A stretch of DNA of 64,000 bases. It comes from Lusitaniella coriacea LEGE 07157 (GTDB taxonomy: Bacteria > Cyanobacteriota > Cyanobacteriia > Cyanobacteriales > Spirulinaceae). Each line of letters starts with the position of its first letter. Positions within the stretch are counted from its first letter, which is position 1. Shown in pieces: positions 10,601 to 19,364 of this stretch. Where the stretch lies: assembly GCF_015207425.1 (NCBI RefSeq), contig NZ_JADEWZ010000001.1, positions 1 to 64,000 of the forward strand, given 5' to 3'. Under the pieces are notes generated by a model. The model was not told the DNA's origin. It saw only the letters and a list, made by a program, of their open reading frames with translations, and did no database searches. A program made the translations under genes and the position numbers.

Positions 10601-12814
10601 CAGCTCAGAAGCAGCAAGGTCGAACTGGTTCGCGCGCGGAGACAGCGCCTTCAAGCTTTTGCGATTGGCGGCATTTGCGCCCTATTTGCCCTGGTTTCCG
10701 TCCGTTTGAGCATTCAGGCAAATACCCAACGCCAACGGGCAATGCAAGCCTCTCTCAATGCAGAACTACTGGCGCTCAGTTCGTCCTCAGAAGCTATGTC
10801 CGCTGCCGATAAACAGTTTGATGCTCTCTTAGAAGCCCTGCGAGCGCTCGCAAAAATGAGAAAAGTTCAGCAAACCAATGCTGTCGTCACTGCGGATACC
10901 CATCTTAAAGTGGTGACGGCATTAGAAAAAGCCGTTCATGGCATTGCAGAACGCAATCGCTTTGAAGGACATGAGGATGTGGTTTGGCAGGTGCGATTTG
11001 CCCCCAACGGCGAATTTTTAGCCACCGCCAGCCGCGATCGCGCGGTGAAGTTATGGCATCCCGACGGTCGCTTGAAGGCCACCCTAACAGGACACAAAGA
11101 AAGTGTCACCAGCGTTGATGTGAGTCGCGATGGGCTGATTGCATCGAGCAGTTGGGACGGCACGATTCGTCTCTGGCAATCCGACGGAACCGTTCGCAGC
11201 ATTATCCCCGCTCATACCGGACAGGTTCTCTGCGTGCGCTTTAGTCCGAATGGTCAAACCCTAGTGAGTGCGGGAGAAGATGGTTCGATTAGTCTTTGGA
11301 GTCTTGAAGGGCGGTTGCTCAAAACCTTCACTAGTCGCCAAGGGATCGTGCATTGGGTTGATTTTAGTCCCGATGGTCAAACCCTTGCCTCTGCGGGGGA
11401 CGATCGAACGGTTGTTTTGTGGAGCGTTGAGGGTCAACGGTTGAGGGTGTTGCGCGGACATCAAGAGGCAGTGACCTACATCGCTTTTAATCCCCAGGGA
11501 ACCCAAATTGCGACGGCGAGCGCGGACAGTACGATTAAACTTTGGACTCCCCAGGGACGCTTAACCAACACCCTATCCGATCGCGAAAATGTCGTGCTGT
11601 CGGTGGCATTCAGTCCTGATGGTCAAACCCTTGCCAGTGCAGGGATCGATAATACCGTGAAACTTTGGGATAATCAAGGAGATCTCCTGGAAACCTTTAA
11701 AGGACATAGCGATCGCGTGACTAGCGTTAGTTTTAGTCCCGATGGCGCGACCCTCGCCTCATCGAGCTACGACAAAACCATCGAACTTTGGGTGCGCGAT
11801 CGCACCGAACGAACCGTGTTGCGCGGACATCAGGATTCGGTGAGAGATGTGGCGTTTTCTCCCGACGGACAGTTGGTGGCAACCGCCAGTAAAGACAGTA
11901 CGATCAAATTGTGGACGCGGGACGGTCATTTGCTCAAAACCCTCGAAGGACATCAAGACTCGGTGTATAGCATTAGCTTCTCGCCGGACAGCCAGCGATT
12001 GGTTTCTGGAGGGAAAGATCGCGCAATTAAACTTTGGACTCGTCAAGGCCAATTGATTAAGACGTTGCGCGCTCACCAGGATTGGGTTTTGGATTTAGCC
12101 TGGACTCCCGATGGTCGCAGATGGGCGAGTGCGAGTCGCGATCGAACCCTGAAAATTTGGGATCGTGATGGAACGTTACTCGAAACCTTAGAAGGACACC
12201 GCGATCGCGTCAACGCAGTTTCTTTTAGTGCAGATGGTCGGCTACTCGCCTCAACCAGCGACGATAAAACCATTAAACTTTGGCGTGCCGATCCTTCGGG
12301 TCAATTTAGCACCCATCCGGCAAAAACCTTAAAGGGTCACAACAATTGGGTTTTAGATGTGGCATTTTTCCCTAATGTCACCGCAGCAAGCGGACTTCCC
12401 TTGAGTCACAACAAACCTTTATTGGCTTCTGCGAGTTATGACAATACCGTCAAACTTTGGAATTATCGCGGGGAAGAATTCAAAACCCTCAAAGGTCATA
12501 CCGATAGCGTTGCGCGCTTGAGTTTTAGTCCCACCGGAGCGATCTTGGCGACAACGACTTGGGATAGCCGCCTGCAATTGTGGCGATTGGACGATACCCT
12601 GATCCAGACTTTAGAGGAACATACCGATCGCGTCACGAATGTCAGTTGGAGTCAGGATGGCAAATTTCTGGCAACGGCGAGTAATGATGGGACGGCAATT
12701 ATTTGGACATTAGATGCAGAACAACTCAAGCAGCACGGGTGCGAGTGGTTGCAGGACTATTTGCGCTATAACAGTCGAGTGAGGGAGAGCGATCGCGCTC
12801 TTTGTCCCTTTTAA
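7691..12814 (+). CDS. Giant STAND NTPase with TPR-like region, nSTAND1 domain, one membrane helix and 14 WD40 repeats
   Basis: A product of about 1707 residues. The N-terminal 190 residues resemble the P-loop-less module with FPIVLWVTDEVL and APDFKSWA found before TPR arrays in STAND proteins. A helical TPR-like region (about 220-540) follows. The nSTAND1 NTPase has Walker A GLSGVGKSS (about 621-629) and Walker B ILIFDQFEEF (D about 707). A single hydrophobic helix lies near 987-1007. From about 1085 to the end I count 14 WD40 repeats (GH...LW), enough for two seven-bladed propellers; repeat 12 carries a 10-15 residue insertion. I chose ATG 7691 (GAAAGG 12 bases upstream) over a TTG at 7670. 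Such proteins are signal-activated oligomerising platforms. The trigger and output (signalling or defence) cannot be told from sequence. Confidence 0.88.
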   Translation: MDRSSQSGTVAEFNARSLASLSRAILLAQDQFALILVRCNYSVLQEQIWQDIQEVLAPQLDPLRPLKEIHLPKSTKMLFAALLEAVEEEQGQGSAKHASPIAAPIVFGLEVVRNLDRVLTVTNQMRDQFRQHFSFPIVLWVTDEVLQKMTRFAPDFKSWAAVSIKFELASHKSIALWWQTTDLFFRRLLAAGAEQFLPNNDLGLAPGCRDRRELEYARADIHANRATLTPVSEATWQFILGRDAQSDRAVDRAIAHYQTSLEFWQQETGYWDLDINQWAAGIKAPRPYGKAVGSTSSPQSALTNPFLEQKGLLLFHLGWCYCSKAHQEPALRYCHWEQAQRCFGASLEIFSVRQQPNLVAQLTIQLGTILQKLGSWSELETLTLHSLAQSATYNCNNRKARAYGFLAQVALARSHAQEAEFWALKALETQEQARQTVPESQALYRLLLAKAKRQVGASEDAIAQLEGARQLIGQETGIEGSPSVTRRMNWEFALVSEMRFCEIARHPQFNDSEQRTTEKERLYLEISEELRSLYFQQQQYRLAFELKQEQQFIEQFWGLRAFRGTSPLAYPVDHPHALFGRIPRRVPAHQQEIVASGRQKDVQNLIERLRRSECKLTIVHGLSGVGKSSLIHAGLIPALWGQIIGAREVLPIVQTTYIDWEQELNRAFWNAQTRLESRDTPLHTSGDILAQLRCNAQGNVLTILIFDQFEEFFFLHRLPQERQKFYEFLQQCLQLPFVKVILSLREDYLHYLLVMEREMEWGSIDNNLLARQMRYALDDLTCEAASSVIQLLTERSQFHLEKALINCLVKDLAGQAGTVRPIELQVVGAALQAEKITTLEQYQHLGRNPKTVLVERWLRTAIADCGPNNTNAVWHVLFALTDERGTRPLKTKAELDSRYANPREIGSCEKPALEITSPDKIELILDILVGSGLVFHAREDSEDRYRLAHNYLVQPIRQQYNRRTSKALTTQLRSSKVELVRARRQRLQAFAIGGICALFALVSVRLSIQANTQRQRAMQASLNAELLALSSSSEAMSAADKQFDALLEALRALAKMRKVQQTNAVVTADTHLKVVTALEKAVHGIAERNRFEGHEDVVWQVRFAPNGEFLATASRDRAVKLWHPDGRLKATLTGHKESVTSVDVSRDGLIASSSWDGTIRLWQSDGTVRSIIPAHTGQVLCVRFSPNGQTLVSAGEDGSISLWSLEGRLLKTFTSRQGIVHWVDFSPDGQTLASAGDDRTVVLWSVEGQRLRVLRGHQEAVTYIAFNPQGTQIATASADSTIKLWTPQGRLTNTLSDRENVVLSVAFSPDGQTLASAGIDNTVKLWDNQGDLLETFKGHSDRVTSVSFSPDGATLASSSYDKTIELWVRDRTERTVLRGHQDSVRDVAFSPDGQLVATASKDSTIKLWTRDGHLLKTLEGHQDSVYSISFSPDSQRLVSGGKDRAIKLWTRQGQLIKTLRAHQDWVLDLAWTPDGRRWASASRDRTLKIWDRDGTLLETLEGHRDRVNAVSFSADGRLLASTSDDKTIKLWRADPSGQFSTHPAKTLKGHNNWVLDVAFFPNVTAASGLPLSHNKPLLASASYDNTVKLWNYRGEEFKTLKGHTDSVARLSFSPTGAILATTTWDSRLQLWRLDDTLIQTLEEHTDRVTNVSWSQDGKFLATASNDGTAIIWTLDAEQLKQHGCEWLQDYLRYNSRVRESDRALCPF

Positions 12815-12827
12815 TTAAAACTGTTCC

Positions 12828-13148
12828 ATGAAACGCTTCGCCAATTTATTATCTGCGATTCTCGTTGCTGCTTGGGTCGGCGCGATCGCGGTTTTTTCCG
12901 TGCAGAACTACACCCTCATCTCCCTTAAATTTCTCGTCTTTGAAACAATCCAAATGCCCGTCGGCGTGGTTCTTGCCTTTTGTTTTGGAACGGGGCTGGT
13001 TGGGGGGGCAACCATTCCGCTTCTTTTGCGCCAATCTCGAACTAAAGCGCGTGCCGCGAAGCGGATCCCTGCGGGATCGCGGAAGGGCGCGCGATCGGAT
13101 TATGGGAATTCCCTCGATGAGGACGATCCCCTAGAGAATTGGGAATGA
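12828..13148 (+). CDS. LapA-domain (DUF1049) small membrane protein
   Basis: The 106-residue protein has two hydrophobic helices (about 8-28 and 43-66) and the family motif FSVQNYTLISLKFL. LapA-domain proteins are associated with envelope or lipopolysaccharide assembly in other bacteria; in cyanobacteria the function is not established. The cytoplasmic tail contains an in-frame palindromic segment (13051-13084; GATCCC-TGC-GGGATC) that looks like a small inserted repeat coding for basic residues. It starts 13 bp after the STAND gene. Confidence 0.75.
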   Translation: MKRFANLLSAILVAAWVGAIAVFSVQNYTLISLKFLVFETIQMPVGVVLAFCFGTGLVGGATIPLLLRQSRTKARAAKRIPAGSRKGARSDYGNSLDEDDPLENWE

Positions 13149-13232
13149 GCGCAGTTGCAAAACAATTAAACAATTGGTTAACCCCTCGAATATAGAGGAA
13201 CCCAGCAACTCACACCTCAACCGCCCCAACGT

Positions 13233-13355
13233 AAGCTGTTACACATTTAAATTGGTAATAAGACTGACAGAAGTGACGGGGTGATGGGGAGACGGGGTGA
13301 GAGATTGATAGCTTTGATACAAATCGCTCAATACCCAGTTTAAATGCACCTTAGC
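13233..13355 (+). repeat. MITE-like repeat, copy 1
   Basis: A 123-base element. Its left end AAGCTGTTACACATTTAAAT and right end (complement begins GCTAAGGTGCATTTAAACTG) form imperfect terminal inverted repeats. The interior is purine-rich (GGGGTGATGGGGAGACGGGG), then GCTTTGATACAAA. A clearly related copy lies in opposite orientation at 21311-21428, and a partial one at 52531-52600. It has no coding capacity, which fits a non-autonomous element. Confidence 0.65.
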
Positions 13356-13386
13356 GTAACATATCGTTAGACTGTGATTCTTCTCT

Positions 13387-14451
13387 ATGGAAATAACTCC
13401 AACCCTAAAAAGCCAAACATTACAGAATATTGTTCGAGAAGCTGGAATTAACCCAAATTACTGGTATCCAGTCGCTTGGGCTAATCGGCTTAAATCCTCC
13501 CAAATCATATCAGTCATCATCTGGCAACAAGCAATCGCTGTTTACCGCGATACAAACGGGAAACTTCACGCCTTAGAAGATGCTTGTCCTCACAAAGGCG
13601 TTGCCCTCCACAAAGGCGAAGTCCGAGAGGCTAATCTTGTCTGTCCCTATCATGGCTGGGAATTCGACAGTAGTGGGAAATGTGCTAGCATCCCCTATCT
13701 TCCCCCACAACAAAAATTGCCCTGTGCCAAAGCCCGCAGTTATCCGATTCGGGAACAATATAATATTATCTGGGTTTTTCCCGGCGACCCCGCCCTAGCA
13801 GAAAACAGTCAACTTCCCAACATCCCAGAATATAGCGATCCCGATTGGTTCATCGTGCCAATTCCCGCCCATTTTAAAGCCCATTTCTCCATCTGCAACG
13901 AAAACACGATGGATGTCTTTCATGGCTATCTCCATAAAAATTTACAGGGTTGGTTCGATCCGCTACTCATTAACTTAAGCCAAACAGAAGCATCGGTTTA
14001 TGCCGATTATCAGGTGTCCTATCAAGGTTGGCTGACTCAATTTTTGGGATTAAGCAAACAACGAAACCAGGTTGCCACTCGCACGGTTTCCATTCGATAT
14101 AACTACCCCCACTATCATAGTTTCCTAGAAGGACTCTCCTCCATCTACTTAATGCGACTACCCATCAGTCCCACTGAAACCCGTTCTTTTTCTCTCTTGT
14201 TTCTCAAAATTCCCCTACCGCAATGGCTGCTAAAGCCCATCCAAACGCAGCTAGCCAAAGTGATATGGCATTTCTTATTGAAGAAATTCCTAGATCAAGA
14301 TGTAGAGATGATTGAGAGCGAACAACACACCTATTTGACCAATCCCCAAAGGCACTACGTTGAAATTAACCCCGCAATCATTGCTCTGGGAAGAGTGGTG
14401 ATTCGCCAATACGAGCAATTTATATCGCAATCTTGTCAATCTTTAGAGTGA
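13387..14451 (+). CDS. Rieske [2Fe-2S] non-haem iron oxygenase
   Basis: The 354-residue product has a Rieske centre with C67-P-H69 and C86-P-Y-H89 (CPHKGVAL, CPYHGWEF). Its catalytic domain has an N-x2-D-x2-H-x3-H iron site (N173, D176, H179, H183, in ENTMDVFHGYLHK). The layout is that of PaO/CAO-like and other ring-hydroxylating or desaturating oxygenases. The substrate is unknown; no ferredoxin or reductase gene is adjacent. An MFS transporter gene follows 120 bp later on the same strand, suggesting a small-molecule pathway. The start ATG follows an AT-rich region. Confidence 0.85.
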   Translation: MEITPTLKSQTLQNIVREAGINPNYWYPVAWANRLKSSQIISVIIWQQAIAVYRDTNGKLHALEDACPHKGVALHKGEVREANLVCPYHGWEFDSSGKCASIPYLPPQQKLPCAKARSYPIREQYNIIWVFPGDPALAENSQLPNIPEYSDPDWFIVPIPAHFKAHFSICNENTMDVFHGYLHKNLQGWFDPLLINLSQTEASVYADYQVSYQGWLTQFLGLSKQRNQVATRTVSIRYNYPHYHSFLEGLSSIYLMRLPISPTETRSFSLLFLKIPLPQWLLKPIQTQLAKVIWHFLLKKFLDQDVEMIESEQHTYLTNPQRHYVEINPAIIALGRVVIRQYEQFISQSCQSLE

Positions 14452-14573
14452 GAATATAGCGCTGAACGCCATTCTAGACAAAGTGGGGAACCGAGGAAAA
14501 GAATTGCAGCAGAAGCGCTGAAAATGTTAGCTGAACGGAATTTCAGGGAACTCTATCTTTAAATACCTTATCT

Positions 14574-15785
14574 TTGCCTCCGCGCGATCGCATAACAAAT
14601 TCTTCAATTAACCAAGTGAATATCAGCAAAATTTTCCACCCCTCTCAATATCAATTATTCGTTCTCCTAACCGCAGCATCCCTAATAACGATGTCAGGGG
14701 GAGTCGTTGCACCCGTTTTTCCCGACCTCGTGGAACAACTAAACTTCGATCCAACTCTCGCTGGTAACCTAGTAAGCATTCACTGTTTAACCCTAGCCCT
14801 CTTCAGTCCTCTATTCGGCATCATTGCAGATAAAATTTCTCCCGTGCGAGTACTAGTTCCCTCCTTGATTCTTTATGGTTTAGCCGGTTGCACGGGAGCG
14901 CTGATGACCAATTTTTGGTCTTTACTAGGAACGCGTGCCTTACTGGGGGTAGCAAGTGGCGGTCTTGCTGCCGCTAGTTTGGGCTTCATGAGCATCATGT
15001 ATGAAGGAGAGGAACGAGCGCAGATTATCGGCTATGGTACCGGGACTCTCACTCTTACTGGAATTATCTTCCCCTTATTAGGAGGCTGGGTTGGTGCTAA
15101 CAATTGGCAAAATGCTTTCTATCTCTACGGTTTAGCTATTCCTCTTGCGGGTTTAGCAACAGTCGTCTTCCCCAGTCAGCTCTATCAACCCATAAAGAAC
15201 CCAGAAACAGGCATGAGCAACAATCTTGGAGCTGTATTAAGCCGTCCTGCCATTTGGCAATTGCTCCTCACCCTTGCTCTAGCCTCTGTCGTCATGTATT
15301 CTGTCGTCATTTACGCACCTCATTATCTCAAAGACACCCTTGGGGTTGATGCCAAATTGAATGGACTGGTACTAGCCGCCAGAGCATTAGGAGCCGCCTT
15401 TATTTCTGCTTTCGGCGCTAAACGAATTGCAAAAATATTGAGCCGACAAGGAGCAACAGCATTCGGTTTCGGTTTAATGGCATTGACCCTAATCACCATT
15501 CCCCTCCTCAACCAATTTCAGTGGATTTTATTGACAGCAGTCTTCTTTGGTTTCGGCTTTGGTTTAGTACTCCCCAATCTCTACAGCGCTTTAGCCAATA
15601 TAGCTCCTACTCAAATGCGTTCGAGCGTTTTGGCAATCGGTACGGGAGCTGGTTTTTTGGGGCAGTTTATCTCCCCCATTTTATTGGCACCAATACGAGG
15701 AGGAGTGGGACTCGAAGCCGTTTTTTATGCCTCTGCTGGGATAGCAATGCTCGCAGGTTTTCTACTATTTCTGCCCAAACAGTAA
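14574..15785 (+). CDS. Major facilitator superfamily transporter
   Basis: About 400 residues with twelve hydrophobic segments. The typical MFS signature in the first half, FGIIADKISPVRVLVPSLI, lies in the loop between helices 2 and 3. It resembles drug/proton antiporters. The annotated TTG start may be replaced by GTG at 14616 (VNISKIFHPS); neither has a strong ribosome site. Its position between an oxygenase and a radical SAM gene suggests it exports or imports the cluster's product or precursor, but that is inference. Confidence 0.85.
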   Translation: MPPRDRITNSSINQVNISKIFHPSQYQLFVLLTAASLITMSGGVVAPVFPDLVEQLNFDPTLAGNLVSIHCLTLALFSPLFGIIADKISPVRVLVPSLILYGLAGCTGALMTNFWSLLGTRALLGVASGGLAAASLGFMSIMYEGEERAQIIGYGTGTLTLTGIIFPLLGGWVGANNWQNAFYLYGLAIPLAGLATVVFPSQLYQPIKNPETGMSNNLGAVLSRPAIWQLLLTLALASVVMYSVVIYAPHYLKDTLGVDAKLNGLVLAARALGAAFISAFGAKRIAKILSRQGATAFGFGLMALTLITIPLLNQFQWILLTAVFFGFGFGLVLPNLYSALANIAPTQMRSSVLAIGTGAGFLGQFISPILLAPIRGGVGLEAVFYASAGIAMLAGFLLFLPKQ

Positions 15786-15876
15786 CATCATCTTAAGCAT
15801 ACGCGGTATTGGAAAATAGAATGATATTTTGAAATTGACAAGAAGATTCTCCTGCTCTCTCATTCCTAGCCATACA

Positions 15877-17451
15877 ATGCGTGTTTTACTTCTATATCCC
15901 CGCTTCCCCAAATCCTTTTGGTCTTTTGAAAAAGTAATGGAACTGGTTGGGCTGAAAGCCTTCCTTCCACCCCTAGGACTAATTACAGTAGCAGCAATCT
16001 TGCCCCAAACCTGGGAATTTCGCTTAGTCGATCGTAATGTTCGCTTGGAAACTGAAGCAGACTGGGAATGGGCAGATTTGATTGTAACTTCTGGCATGAT
16101 CGTGCAAAAACCAGATTTACTCCATCTTATTCATGAAGCAAAGCAGAGGAACAAACTCATAGCAGTAGGCGGTCCCTATGTCACCTCCGTATCGGAGGAA
16201 GCCCAAGATGCTGGAGTAGACTTTCTAATTTTAGATGAGGGTGAAATCACCCTACCTCTGTTTGTTGAAGCTTTAGAACGAGGAGAAAAAAAAGGAGTAT
16301 TTCATGCCAATGGCGAAAAACCAGACATAACGCAAACCCCTATTCCTCGGTACGACTTGCTGGAGTTGGATGCTTATAGCGATATGTCCGTGCAGTTTTC
16401 TCGCGGTTGCCCTTTCCAGTGCGAGTTCTGTGACATTATTGTTCTCTACGGACGCAAACCCCGAACAAAAACTCCAGCACAACTATTAGCAGAATTGCAA
16501 ACCCTCTACAAATTAGGTTGGCGAGGTGGCATTTTCGTCGTAGATGATAACTTCATCGGCAATAAGCGGAATGTCAAACTACTCCTACGAGAACTCATTC
16601 CCTGGATGGAAAAACATAACTATCCCTTTCACTTCACCACAGAAGCCTCAGTAGATCTCTCGCAGGATGATGAGCTTTTAGATTTGATGTTTGTGACTAA
16701 CTTCAGGTCAGTATTTTTAGGCATAGAAACTCCAGATACAGATAGTTTAAAGCTGACTAAAAAATATCAAAATACCCGAAACTCATTGATTGAATGCGTT
16801 TGGAAAATAAATCGATCGGGAATGCGCGTCATGGCTGGTTTTATTGTGGGCTTTGATGGAGAAAAATCAGGAGCAGGCGATCGCATCATTGATTTTGTCG
16901 AAGCTACCGCTATTCCTCATGCTGTTTGCAGTATGCTTCAAGCTTTACCCAAGACTGCTCTTTGGTATCGTTTAGAAAAAGAAGGGCGTTTACTCGAAGG
17001 GAAAAATGGCACTATTAATCAAACCACCCTAACCAACTTTATTCCTACCCGTCCGATGGAAGAAATCGCGGAAGAATATATTGCTTGCTTTTGGCAATTA
17101 TACGATCCAAGCAAGTATTTAGGACGGGTTTATCGTCACCACCTATATAGAAAGCCAACATGTCATAAAAAGAAATTCAAAATGCCGCAATTAAGCATGA
17201 TTAAAGCATTATTAACTATTTGCTGGAGACAGGGGATCAAACGAAAAACTCGCTTTCAGTTTTGGATTCAACTTTTCTCGATCCTCAAACATAATAATAA
17301 AATACTTAAAAGTTATCTCACTGCTTGCGCTCATCTCGAACACTTCCTTGAATATCGCCAAATTGTACGAGACGAAATTGAAGGACAACTTGCTGAATTT
17401 CTCGAAGCAAAAGCTAGTACTGAAGAGAACAAAATATTGACTATTTCTTAG
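15877..17451 (+). CDS. B12-binding-domain radical SAM enzyme (DUF4070 type)
   Basis: About 524 residues from ATG 15877 (MRVLLLYPRFPKSFWSFEKV). An upstream in-frame extension to 15829 lacks family character. The N-terminal 150 residues are a cobalamin-binding-like domain. The radical SAM core has the cluster motif C178-P-F-Q-C182-E-F-C185, followed by GGIFVVDDNFIGN and FRSVFLGIETP. A C-terminal DUF4070-like region completes it. Relatives include the hopanoid C-2 methylase HpnP and many uncharacterised paralogues, so no specific name is given. Its 3' end overlaps the convergent next gene by 4 bp. Confidence 0.85.
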   Translation: MRVLLLYPRFPKSFWSFEKVMELVGLKAFLPPLGLITVAAILPQTWEFRLVDRNVRLETEADWEWADLIVTSGMIVQKPDLLHLIHEAKQRNKLIAVGGPYVTSVSEEAQDAGVDFLILDEGEITLPLFVEALERGEKKGVFHANGEKPDITQTPIPRYDLLELDAYSDMSVQFSRGCPFQCEFCDIIVLYGRKPRTKTPAQLLAELQTLYKLGWRGGIFVVDDNFIGNKRNVKLLLRELIPWMEKHNYPFHFTTEASVDLSQDDELLDLMFVTNFRSVFLGIETPDTDSLKLTKKYQNTRNSLIECVWKINRSGMRVMAGFIVGFDGEKSGAGDRIIDFVEATAIPHAVCSMLQALPKTALWYRLEKEGRLLEGKNGTINQTTLTNFIPTRPMEEIAEEYIACFWQLYDPSKYLGRVYRHHLYRKPTCHKKKFKMPQLSMIKALLTICWRQGIKRKTRFQFWIQLFSILKHNNKILKSYLTACAHLEHFLEYRQIVRDEIEGQLAEFLEAKASTEENKILTIS

Positions 17452-19337
17452 GTGAAATTATTAAATCGATCCAAAATTTTATTCGTTACTTTCTGAGAAG
17501 GTTGAGTGCAATAGTCGCCTGTTCGGTGAGCAACAACCAAAGGAAACCAACTGCATTCTTTTGAGTTTCGTGCTGCTCTGATTTTGCTTACTTCAATGCT
17601 AAGTGTTTTAAAATCTCTTTTTAAAGCAGCAATAAACTGCTGCCCAAAACTTTCCATTGCTTCCCCTTCCGTTGAGACTCTCTTGATAAAACCTTCTGGC
17701 GTTTGATAATCTTCTGGATTTAGATCGATAAACTCATTGAGTCCAATTCCAACTTTTTTTAATGTCCAAGCAACTTCTTCTGGTGAAAGTAGATATCGAT
17801 CGACATATTCTTGCAAAATTCCAGCAATAGCAAAAGAGCCAGCTAATTCAGGTAGTTTTGCGCGATTTCCATGCTGTTCAATTTCACTAGCAAAAGTCAG
17901 GGCAGCAGCTATATAACCCATCGTATGTGTTGTTGGGTGAATATGAGTTTTTCCTTTAAAAGCTCCATTGTGCTTAACACTATCTATGATTATTGTTTGT
18001 AGCAAGCTGTTATTAGAAAAACCACTAGAACCTAGCCCCATAAACTTTTTCCCATCTCCAGGAGTGTGAGAACTACTAACATTAAACGATCCTGCAATAC
18101 CAGGGCGCGTATGATGATCGGGAATAGCATGGATGAGCAGCTTAAAATCCAAGTAACCGTTATGAGCCTCTAAATACTTTTTTAAAGTAGGAAATTCACT
18201 TTCAAGTATAGACATTTCTTTCTGATTGAGTCTCGAAAGAATATCCGGTGTATGTAACAACATATCTCCAGCAACAAAACTTGCTAAAGTTGCACCTATA
18301 GAGGTTGGATTATATACAGATAAAAGCGAAATGTTTTGTAGAGAACTATTGCTTTCTAAGAGAGAATTGCTGTGAATGAATTCATCGAGTAGCGAGAGAT
18401 AAGGAATTATTGCACCATATATAGCACCTCGAATTGGCGTTCGTAAATTGTTGAGTAAAGTTTGAGAAATTTCTTCCTTTAAACTTGGATTAATCTGAAA
18501 AATAGAAGCTAATATTTTGTCCACATTAGCTTCTGATTGAGGAGTAGTGGGAAAAAAATATCCTGAAGTTTCAATGACTTGATTGAGAGCTTTGATATCT
18601 CGTTCTTCACGACTATCATAGCGAGAAAGATGACATTTTAATGAACTAGAGTTAATTGTTTCTTGTAAAATATCATCTTTTTCGTAGCGCATTATATCCG
18701 AGCCTCTTCTAGGACACCAAATTACTAAATTTCCTTCATCTTGGTTGAGAATATGATAATTTCTATCTTTTAAAGAAATAGGAAATTTTTGCATACAGGT
18801 TAATACATTATGCCAGGAAAGACCAAAGTTGCTAGAGGTTGTGCAAACAATCGATCTATGGGCAAATACTTCCCATAATGCTAAATAAATTGGATCGACT
18901 TTCTCAAGTATTTCTCTGGTGATTTCACGATTTTGAAAAATCAGATTTCCTTCTCTATTTTTACGGCTAATCAGAAACAATTGTTTGCGTTTTTCGAGTT
19001 GCTTATTAGCTTCTATCACTCCTCTATTTTTCTTGTCCTGAAGAACCTCAAGCTCAGAAAAAATTGGAAAAATTGTCTCGGCAATCAATCCAAAGACTTG
19101 AAATGCTTTGACACTATTCTCGAATTCTGACCATCCTGAAAGTAAAGCAATGCGCTTGCCAAATAATTCGCTAAGCACGGGAGAATAGGATAGCAATTTT
19201 TGAGACTGGCAGAATTCTTTATCTATTAGTCCAAAGTTGAGCTTTCGTGCTAACCTAATTGCGAGTAGTGCATATCTAATACTATTAGAATAGGTCTTTG
19301 CTATAAAACTGAAAAGCATAGATGTATTTTGGTACAA
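17448..19337 (-). CDS. Unrecognised 629-residue protein encoded next to a GH3-type enzyme
   Basis: I do not recognise this family. The product is mostly soluble, with a helical N-terminal third. The C-terminal half is rich in small and polar residues, with two histidine-bearing stretches (DHHTRPGIAGSF; KTHIHPTTHTMGYIAAAL) that could bind metal or ligand. No signal peptide is clear. The gene follows the GH3 gene with a 27-bp gap, so the two probably form one minus-strand operon. The DNA is visibly AT-rich and I saw no GCGATCGC in 17448-21035, unlike most of the window, which suggests acquisition by transfer. Confidence 0.7.
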   Translation of the reverse strand: MYQNTSMLFSFIAKTYSNSIRYALLAIRLARKLNFGLIDKEFCQSQKLLSYSPVLSELFGKRIALLSGWSEFENSVKAFQVFGLIAETIFPIFSELEVLQDKKNRGVIEANKQLEKRKQLFLISRKNREGNLIFQNREITREILEKVDPIYLALWEVFAHRSIVCTTSSNFGLSWHNVLTCMQKFPISLKDRNYHILNQDEGNLVIWCPRRGSDIMRYEKDDILQETINSSSLKCHLSRYDSREERDIKALNQVIETSGYFFPTTPQSEANVDKILASIFQINPSLKEEISQTLLNNLRTPIRGAIYGAIIPYLSLLDEFIHSNSLLESNSSLQNISLLSVYNPTSIGATLASFVAGDMLLHTPDILSRLNQKEMSILESEFPTLKKYLEAHNGYLDFKLLIHAIPDHHTRPGIAGSFNVSSSHTPGDGKKFMGLGSSGFSNNSLLQTIIIDSVKHNGAFKGKTHIHPTTHTMGYIAAALTFASEIEQHGNRAKLPELAGSFAIAGILQEYVDRYLLSPEEVAWTLKKVGIGLNEFIDLNPEDYQTPEGFIKRVSTEGEAMESFGQQFIAALKRDFKTLSIEVSKIRAARNSKECSWFPLVVAHRTGDYCTQPSQKVTNKILDRFNNFT

Positions 19338-19364
19338 TTATCTCGATATAAAACATTATATGTA

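Noticed and set aside
15877-17451. Naming the radical SAM enzyme as hopanoid C-2 methylase HpnP
   Set aside because: The family has many paralogues in cyanobacteria and no hopanoid gene lies nearby.
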